DNA of 64,000 nt from Dyadobacter sp. SG02 (lineage in GTDB: Bacteria > Bacteroidota > Bacteroidia > Cytophagales > Spirosomataceae), in NCBI RefSeq assembly GCF_900109045.1, contig NZ_FNYL01000005.1:531340-595339 (forward strand). Reading direction: 5' to 3'. The stretch's first letter is position 1. The number at the start of each line of letters is the position of its first letter. Shown here piece by piece: positions 59,611-64,000 of the stretch. The translations under genes were made by a program, and so were the position numbers. The notes below the pieces were generated by a model. That model ran no database searches and had not been told where the DNA came from. It saw nothing but the letters and a program-made list of their open reading frames with translations.

Positions 59611-62392
59611 TCCTCCTCTCCCATTGTACCGGCTTATCGCCATATTGATTTTAATGACAGGACTGAACGGTCACGGCCAATCGCCGATGACCGTCAGCCT
59701 AGCCAATATGCCCGGCACGATTGTTCCCGGCGGGCATATTACATTGCTATTCGACGTAAAATCACCCTCATCCCTGCCAGATTCGCTCCGGGAAGAAATA
59801 CAGCTGCCTGAAAAATGGCGGCTGCTTTCCCAGCGACGTCCCGTGAGGACATCCGGTGATCAGAGCGTGCGTTACTTTTACGTTGTGGGTACACCGGCAG
59901 TTTGCGCTTCGGGTATTTACCAGGTAAAGTTCACTGTACGTGCGGGCGACGTGCATACGGGCGACGTGCACACGGGCGACGTGCATACGGGTGATCGGCA
60001 GGTTACCACCCACGTGCCGCTCACCATCGGCCAAATCCGCAACGTCGAGCTGTTTGTAGTGACCCAGCCCGAATTCGTCCGCGAAGGCGATACCCTGCGG
60101 CTTACATATCTGGTGCGCAACTCGGGCAACAATGCAGAGAAATTCCTTTTAAAATCCGACCGCGGCCATGTCGAAAATTTAACCGACAGCCTCACCCTCG
60201 AACCAGGAGCCGATACCAATGTTACCGTCTCGCAAGTCATTCCGGTCACCGACAACAATGCTTGGCAAGCCTCGTCAAACCTCTCGGTGATGATGACAGG
60301 CGCCGCAGAGCCGGTGTATTCCGTAACCAGCATACCCGTTTTTTCCTCCAAAGTCAGAAAGATCGACCGCTACTTCCGCTTCCCGGTGGAAGTAGGCGGT
60401 GCGTATCTGTCGTACCGCTACGGCGGCCGTCGTTACGGCGGAAAGCAGTTTACCGCTTACCAGTACCAGGCCACCGGCAAGGGCTTCCTCGACCAAAAGG
60501 AGCGCCATTACGTCGACTTCACCATTCGCGGACCCAACCAGTTCGTGTTCCCGGCGGTAGGCACCTACGACCAGTATTCGCTCGACTACGCCTTCCGCAA
60601 GCGCCTGCTCATTTCCGCCGGCGATTATGTGTTACAGCTCAATAACCTGATGGAATTCGGCCGCTTCGGGCGCGGACTGCGCGTAGAGCAGCAGTTTAAG
60701 AAAGTGGCTTATACGGTTTTTTACCAGAAAGCCCGGTTTTTCATGAACCAGAAAGACTCATTCGGGGGCAAGTTTGTATTTAAAATCAATGAATCTGCCA
60801 ATGTCGGGGTGCATTATGCTTCCAAAAATGTCGTTTTTCACGACCGGCGTTTCTGGTCGCACTTGACTGCGCTGGCCGCCAACGTACACACCAAAGAATT
60901 TAACCTGGAAAGTGAAGCAAGCGCCGGTCAGGCCATCGGGGAAACCGATTACGGCGCATTTCTGCGGCTTCAATTAACCAAAAAATGGGTCAGCATTACG
61001 AGCAACGTCATTTACGCGGGAAAACATTTTTATGGTTTTTACAACAACAGCCGGCTCTTCAACAACAACATCGGCTTCAACATCACCCGCAAACTGACCG
61101 TCGGCGCCAGCAACAACTTTTCCGACATAAACCCGAGCCTGGACGCCAACCTGTACAGCGTGTCGCCGAAAGACCGCAGCTACATGGGTTACGTCTCCTA
61201 CGCGCCCGACCAGCGGAACCGTTTTTTTCTGTTTTATTCCAAAGCGGAACGCAAAGACCGCCAGCAGCCGGCTTCATTTCATTACTCGGAAAATTTCAGC
61301 AATTTCTCCTATAACCTTACTTCCCCGAAGTTTACCCTTTTTTACCAGGGCCGCTATGGATATTCCAAAAACCACCTGGCGCCCGACAACGACGGCCGGA
61401 ACGAGTCTTTTTCGAACCAGCTACAACCTGCCGTGCGGCTTTTTCCGTGGATTTGGGTCGGAGGGTATTTCGAACACCAGCATACGAGCAAGTTTTCGAC
61501 CTCAGGCGTAGTCGAAAACCTGTTTTTTTATGGGGGTAATGCGCGGGTCAGTATCAAAAGGAACCTCTACGCGGGTTTCCTATACCGAAACAATTACGCG
61601 CCCGACGAGCTGTATGTGCGGAGAAGTTTCCTGGACGCGTCGGTCATACTGGATTTAAAAAGACACGTTTTCACATTGTCCGGCGGCCGTTCCTACATTC
61701 CCAACGTGGGCAACACCGACCAGAATACGCTGTTTTTCAATGTCAGATATGCATTGCGCCTGAATGTGCCGCTGGGGCGAAAAAAGAACATCGGTACCGT
61801 CAAAGGCCAGCTCACGGGCTTCGGCTATCGCAAGCAGGGTAACCTTATCCAGCTCGGCAGCCATAAGTTCATGACCGACAGCACCGGCATGTTCAGCTTC
61901 GAAGGCGTAGCCCCCGATCGCTACTACCTCAGCATTACCCAAAACGAATCGGGCAGCGAGGGCGTGGTACCGGTAGTACGTATGCCGATGCTCGTAGATG
62001 TGCGCCCCGACAGCCTCAACGTCGTGGAAATTCCGCTCACACGCACAGGAAGCATTGCGGGCAGGATCGAATTTTTAAAGGCTAAACAAAATGGTTTGTC
62101 CGCCGCATTGACGGAAAAGCCGTCGGTACTGGTGAAGCTGACCAGTGAAAACGGCAGCTACCTGACCGAGCTGAATGACAAAGGCGAGTTCTCGTTCCGT
62201 GAAATTCGGCCCGGTACGTGGGCAATATCGGTATTCATCCCGGGTGGCGCGGATCGTTTTGTGGTAGAAGAGAGCGACCGCCAGCTCACGGTAGAATCCG
62301 ACCAAACGCTCGACTTGACATTCCGGATCAGGCCAAACGAGAAGCGTATTCATTTTTCGGAAAGGAATTTTGAAGTATCTGTCAAAAAATGA
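59603..62392 (+). CDS. Large outer-membrane barrel with Ig-like N-terminus and CarboxypepD-like C-terminus, possible usher
   Basis: 929 residues if translation begins at TTG 59603, which overlaps the previous stop and yields a full signal peptide (YRLIAILILMTGLNGHGQ). The first ATG (59654) would remove it; TTG 59624 is another option. Two Ig-like domains (about 30-135 with GDVHT x3, and 145-245) precede a barrel-like region (about 255-710: YLSYRYGGRRYGGKQFTAYQYQATGKG, GRFGRGLRVEQQFKKVAYTVFYQKARFF, GFYNNSRLFNNNIGFNITRK and many alternating-aromatic strands), then two CarboxypepD-like domains (about 715-800 and 800-905, each with TxxxGxFSFxxxxPGxYxxS). Architecture suggests an usher, but no PF00577 motif is certain. 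The stop overlaps the next start (ATGA). Confidence 0.7.
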   Translation: MNNPPLPLYRLIAILILMTGLNGHGQSPMTVSLANMPGTIVPGGHITLLFDVKSPSSLPDSLREEIQLPEKWRLLSQRRPVRTSGDQSVRYFYVVGTPAVCASGIYQVKFTVRAGDVHTGDVHTGDVHTGDRQVTTHVPLTIGQIRNVELFVVTQPEFVREGDTLRLTYLVRNSGNNAEKFLLKSDRGHVENLTDSLTLEPGADTNVTVSQVIPVTDNNAWQASSNLSVMMTGAAEPVYSVTSIPVFSSKVRKIDRYFRFPVEVGGAYLSYRYGGRRYGGKQFTAYQYQATGKGFLDQKERHYVDFTIRGPNQFVFPAVGTYDQYSLDYAFRKRLLISAGDYVLQLNNLMEFGRFGRGLRVEQQFKKVAYTVFYQKARFFMNQKDSFGGKFVFKINESANVGVHYASKNVVFHDRRFWSHLTALAANVHTKEFNLESEASAGQAIGETDYGAFLRLQLTKKWVSITSNVIYAGKHFYGFYNNSRLFNNNIGFNITRKLTVGASNNFSDINPSLDANLYSVSPKDRSYMGYVSYAPDQRNRFFLFYSKAERKDRQQPASFHYSENFSNFSYNLTSPKFTLFYQGRYGYSKNHLAPDNDGRNESFSNQLQPAVRLFPWIWVGGYFEHQHTSKFSTSGVVENLFFYGGNARVSIKRNLYAGFLYRNNYAPDELYVRRSFLDASVILDLKRHVFTLSGGRSYIPNVGNTDQNTLFFNVRYALRLNVPLGRKKNIGTVKGQLTGFGYRKQGNLIQLGSHKFMTDSTGMFSFEGVAPDRYYLSITQNESGSEGVVPVVRMPMLVDVRPDSLNVVEIPLTRTGSIAGRIEFLKAKQNGLSAALTEKPSVLVKLTSENGSYLTELNDKGEFSFREIRPGTWAISVFIPGGADRFVVEESDRQLTVESDQTLDLTFRIRPNEKRIHFSERNFEVSVKK
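59944..59988 (+). repeat. In-frame 15-bp triplet repeat (GDVHT)
   Basis: Three near-identical 15-bp units (GGGCGACGTGCATAC) at 59944-59988, read in frame as GDVHT, followed by GDR. Copy-number change would keep the frame. Confidence 0.9.
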
Positions 62393-62934
62393 AATATGTG
62401 ATAATCTTATATGGTGTTTTAACCGGTCTGGCCTCGCACGCGCAGACGGTTGCGACCGTGGACGTGAGCCTTACCATGCCCTCGGTAGCGCTGGTGGACA
62501 TTCTGCCGTCGGGCTCCAACAGCGTAACCCTCCAAATGACCGCGCCTACCGAAGCGGGCAATATCGTCGGAACGGGCAACACCAATAATAACAACTGGCT
62601 TATATTTACCTCGGCAGTTGCCACGGGCGGCTCGCGGAGCATCAGGGGCGATGTGGTGGGAACGCTGCCCGCAGGTATCCGGCTGCGCCTGGATGTGGGC
62701 GCATACGTGGGTACCGGACAGGGCTTTACGGGAGGCAACAGCTACGTCACCGCCAACAAATACCTCTCCAACACGCCCGTGAGTTTCATTGATAATATCA
62801 AAGGCGCCTACACCGGCATTACTTACGGCAGCAGCGGTTTCCGGCTTACTTATTCGCTTGAAATTCAGAATTATGCCAATATCCGCAGCGGCACGTCGAG
62901 CGTGACGGTACGTTACACTATGGTCGACAACTGA
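62389..62934 (+). CDS. Secreted pilin-like protein, fibre operon subunit B
   Basis: 181 residues. Signal MKYVIILYGVLTGLASHAQ, then a beta-rich chain that aligns with the first gene of the operon: VDVSLTMPSVALVDILPSGSNSVTLQMTAPTEAGNIVGTGNTNNNNWLIFTSAV mirrors VDVPVVALLDLE...NNTIWLNYTSI, and both end in NYAN[LI]RSG.[TS]VTV.YT[LM][AV]DN. It overlaps the barrel gene by 4 bp and the next gene by 1 bp (TGATG). It is probably a second structural subunit or tip component. Confidence 0.75.
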   Translation: MKYVIILYGVLTGLASHAQTVATVDVSLTMPSVALVDILPSGSNSVTLQMTAPTEAGNIVGTGNTNNNNWLIFTSAVATGGSRSIRGDVVGTLPAGIRLRLDVGAYVGTGQGFTGGNSYVTANKYLSNTPVSFIDNIKGAYTGITYGSSGFRLTYSLEIQNYANIRSGTSSVTVRYTMVDN

Positions 62935-63410
62935 TGAGATACATTATCGCTTTTTGCATTACCTGTCTGGGCTCCTTCGCAGCTTGCGCGCAAACGGTTA
63001 CGATCAACAGCGGAACAACATGGTCCATTCCTTCACTCTCGTCTACGATCACGAAAGCCGGCAAAAACTACGAGCACATCGAAACGAGCAGCGCCTCCCA
63101 AACCCTGCTGAAAGTGAACGCGCTGATCGGCTGGACCCTTACCGCCCACCTGAGTACGACTTCCAACTGGGACTCGTCGCTCAAACTGTACGTCCAGCGG
63201 ACCGGCAACGGCACGGGCATCGCCATCCTCAGCGGCGGCACCACCTACATGCAGCTCACCACCACACCGCAAGTTTTCTTCACCGGCCTGCTCAACCTGC
63301 TCGCGCATCGCGATAACATCCCGATTCAGTACAAAATCGAGGGATTATCGGTAATGCTGCCGGTAAAGACTTATACGGCGACGATAACTTATACGATTTC
63401 GGGGTTGTAG
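62934..63410 (+). CDS. Secreted small protein, fibre operon subunit C
   Basis: 158 residues. Signal YIIAFCITCLGSFAACAQ, then TVTINSGTTWSIPSLSSTITKAGKNYEHIETSSASQTLLKVNALIGWTLTAHLSTTSNWDSSLKLYVQRTGNGTGIAILSGGTTYMQLTTTPQVFFTGLLNLLAHRDNIPIQYKIEGLSVMLPVKTYTATITYTISGL. The final ...YTATITYTISGL strand resembles the conserved end of the two other small subunits, but the rest is divergent. Last gene of the operon, start overlapping the previous stop by one base. A minor subunit or adhesin is possible. Confidence 0.7.
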   Translation: MRYIIAFCITCLGSFAACAQTVTINSGTTWSIPSLSSTITKAGKNYEHIETSSASQTLLKVNALIGWTLTAHLSTTSNWDSSLKLYVQRTGNGTGIAILSGGTTYMQLTTTPQVFFTGLLNLLAHRDNIPIQYKIEGLSVMLPVKTYTATITYTISGL

Positions 63411-63450
63411 GGGCGTTGTCCCGGACCATGGACGGTGGACCATAGACTCA

Positions 63451-63545
63451 GTTGGGCGTAGTCTCCGACTACGTCCGAGCGACAACTGGTCTCTGACCAG
63501 TAAGCAACATTAAAGCAACGTTACACAAGCCGGTCGGAGACCGGC
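63451..63545. repeat. Truncated, inverted copy of the MITE-like element
   Basis: About 95 bp read on the minus strand match 52796-52890 with few differences, including the terminal repeat (GTTGGGCGTAG at 63451), ACTGGTCTCTGACCAGT (63485-63501) and GCCGGTCGGAGACCGGC (63529-63545). The other terminal repeat is absent; the sequence changes just before the IS1182-type gene. Confidence 0.85.
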
Positions 63546-63570
63546 ACCCACCCGGGGCTGACCCAAAAGC

Positions 63571-63612
63571 AAAAAGCCCTTTTTCTACTATGTAGAGCGA
63601 GGGCTTTTTTGT
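63571..63612. terminator. Hairpin before the IS1182-type transposase
   Basis: AAAAAGCCCT pairs with AGGGCTTTTT, with T runs on both strands, so it can stop transcription from either side, perhaps protecting the transposon or ending the fibre operon. Confidence 0.6.
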
Positions 63613-63640
63613 ATTTTTAATTACGACATTAGAAATACAT

Positions 63641-64000
63641 GGGCAAGATAAAAAAATCTGTTGTTTTTAAGGAATATGACCCCGGGCAATTGCTATTGTT
63701 GCCCCCTTCATTGGAAGAGCTGATCCCACAGGCACATTTGGTACGGGTTGTCAACCAGGTTGTCGAACGAATGGACATCAGCGAGCTGGTCAACCTTTAC
63801 GAAGGTGGCGGCACCAGCGCCTATCATCCACGGATGCTGCTGAAAGTGTTATTATACGCATATTGCATGAAAATATACACGGGCAGGAAGATAGCCCGTG
63901 CGCTGGCGCAGGATATCCATTTTTTCTGGTTGAGTGGCATGTCCCGTCCCGACTTCCGGACGATCAACCGGTTCCGCAGCGGCAAGGCCAAAGAATCCAT
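63641..64000 (+). CDS. IS1182-family transposase, N-terminal part (cut by window edge)
   Basis: From the ATG at 63641 the frame is open to the window end, giving about 120 residues: YDPGQLLLLPPSLEELIPQAHLVRVVNQVVERMDISELVNLYEGGGTSAYHPRMLLKVLLYAYCMKIYTGRKIARALAQDIHFFWLSGMSRPDFRTINRFRSGKAKES. This is the DUF772 head of IS1182/ISNCY-type DDE transposases, with the P-L-L-K/Y-RSGK pattern. Catalytic DDE residues lie outside the window. Element ends cannot be set; the 128-bp element's truncated copy lies directly upstream. Confidence 0.92.

Overview
The window looks like chromosomal DNA of a soil or plant-associated Bacteroidota, most likely Cytophagales and Dyadobacter/Spirosoma-like. That placement is an inference from protein families: type IX secretion (T9SS) C-terminal sorting tails, several CarboxypepD_reg/TonB-plug outer-membrane barrels, LytS/LytTR pairs, permeases with the N-terminal 'permease prefix' plus PadR, DUF4374 lipoproteins, and TAnnTTTG promoter boxes. 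I see no rRNA, tRNA, CRISPR array or replication origin. Base use looks even across the window. Only the right edge carries an obvious insertion sequence.

Layout. 0-3.6 kb: LytTR/LytS two-component pair (cut by the left edge), a decayed AraC fragment, an SRPBCC protein and a luciferase-like flavin oxidoreductase. 3.8-11.2 kb: a 2438-residue secreted beta-helix protein with a T9SS tail. 11.2-18 kb: MacB/FtsX-type permease with its PadR regulator, a membrane-anchored AraC regulator and an outer-membrane barrel protein. 18-22.8 kb: secreted TIM-barrel protein, phosphocholine-specific phospholipase C, and a Panacea-domain antitoxin with a candidate toxin. 22.8-28 kb: TonB receptor plus DUF4374 lipoprotein (siderophore-type uptake), then a TetR/SDR pair with matched palindromic operators. 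28-34.4 kb: S41 peptidase, barrel protein, AraC, YceI. 34.9-43 kb: a second T9SS protein, an array of 10-bp repeats in both orientations, and a hybrid histidine kinase with a single-domain receiver. 43-48 kb: small lipoprotein, barrel protein, and an ArsR-two SRPBCC operon. 48-52.5 kb: GDPD, a redox operon (mdaB, ABM monooxygenase, SDR) divergent from a LysR gene, and ohr. 53-58 kb: dihaem P460-type cytochrome, DUF1223 protein, P460-like lipoprotein, LytS/LytTR, MBL hydrolase. 58.2-63.4 kb: a tightly coupled five-gene operon of exported proteins. 63.6 kb: the start of an IS1182-type transposase.

The most interesting item is the 58.2-63.4 kb operon. Two related small secreted proteins with the same C-terminal strand motif and a third small secreted protein flank or follow a two-domain Ig-like (chaperone-like) protein and a 929-residue outer-membrane barrel with N-terminal Ig-like and C-terminal CarboxypepD-like domains. 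The gene order and overlapping starts suggest a chaperone-usher-like surface-fibre assembly system in a phylum whose described pili are of another type. This is inference and needs structural tests.

The second is a set of intergenic palindromes at gene 3' ends. They include a 128-bp MITE-like element with about 31-bp terminal inverted repeats (52.8 kb), a truncated inverted copy next to the IS (63.5 kb), and a related mosaic at 18.0 kb. Many units are perfect stems around a 3-nt TCC/TCT loop.
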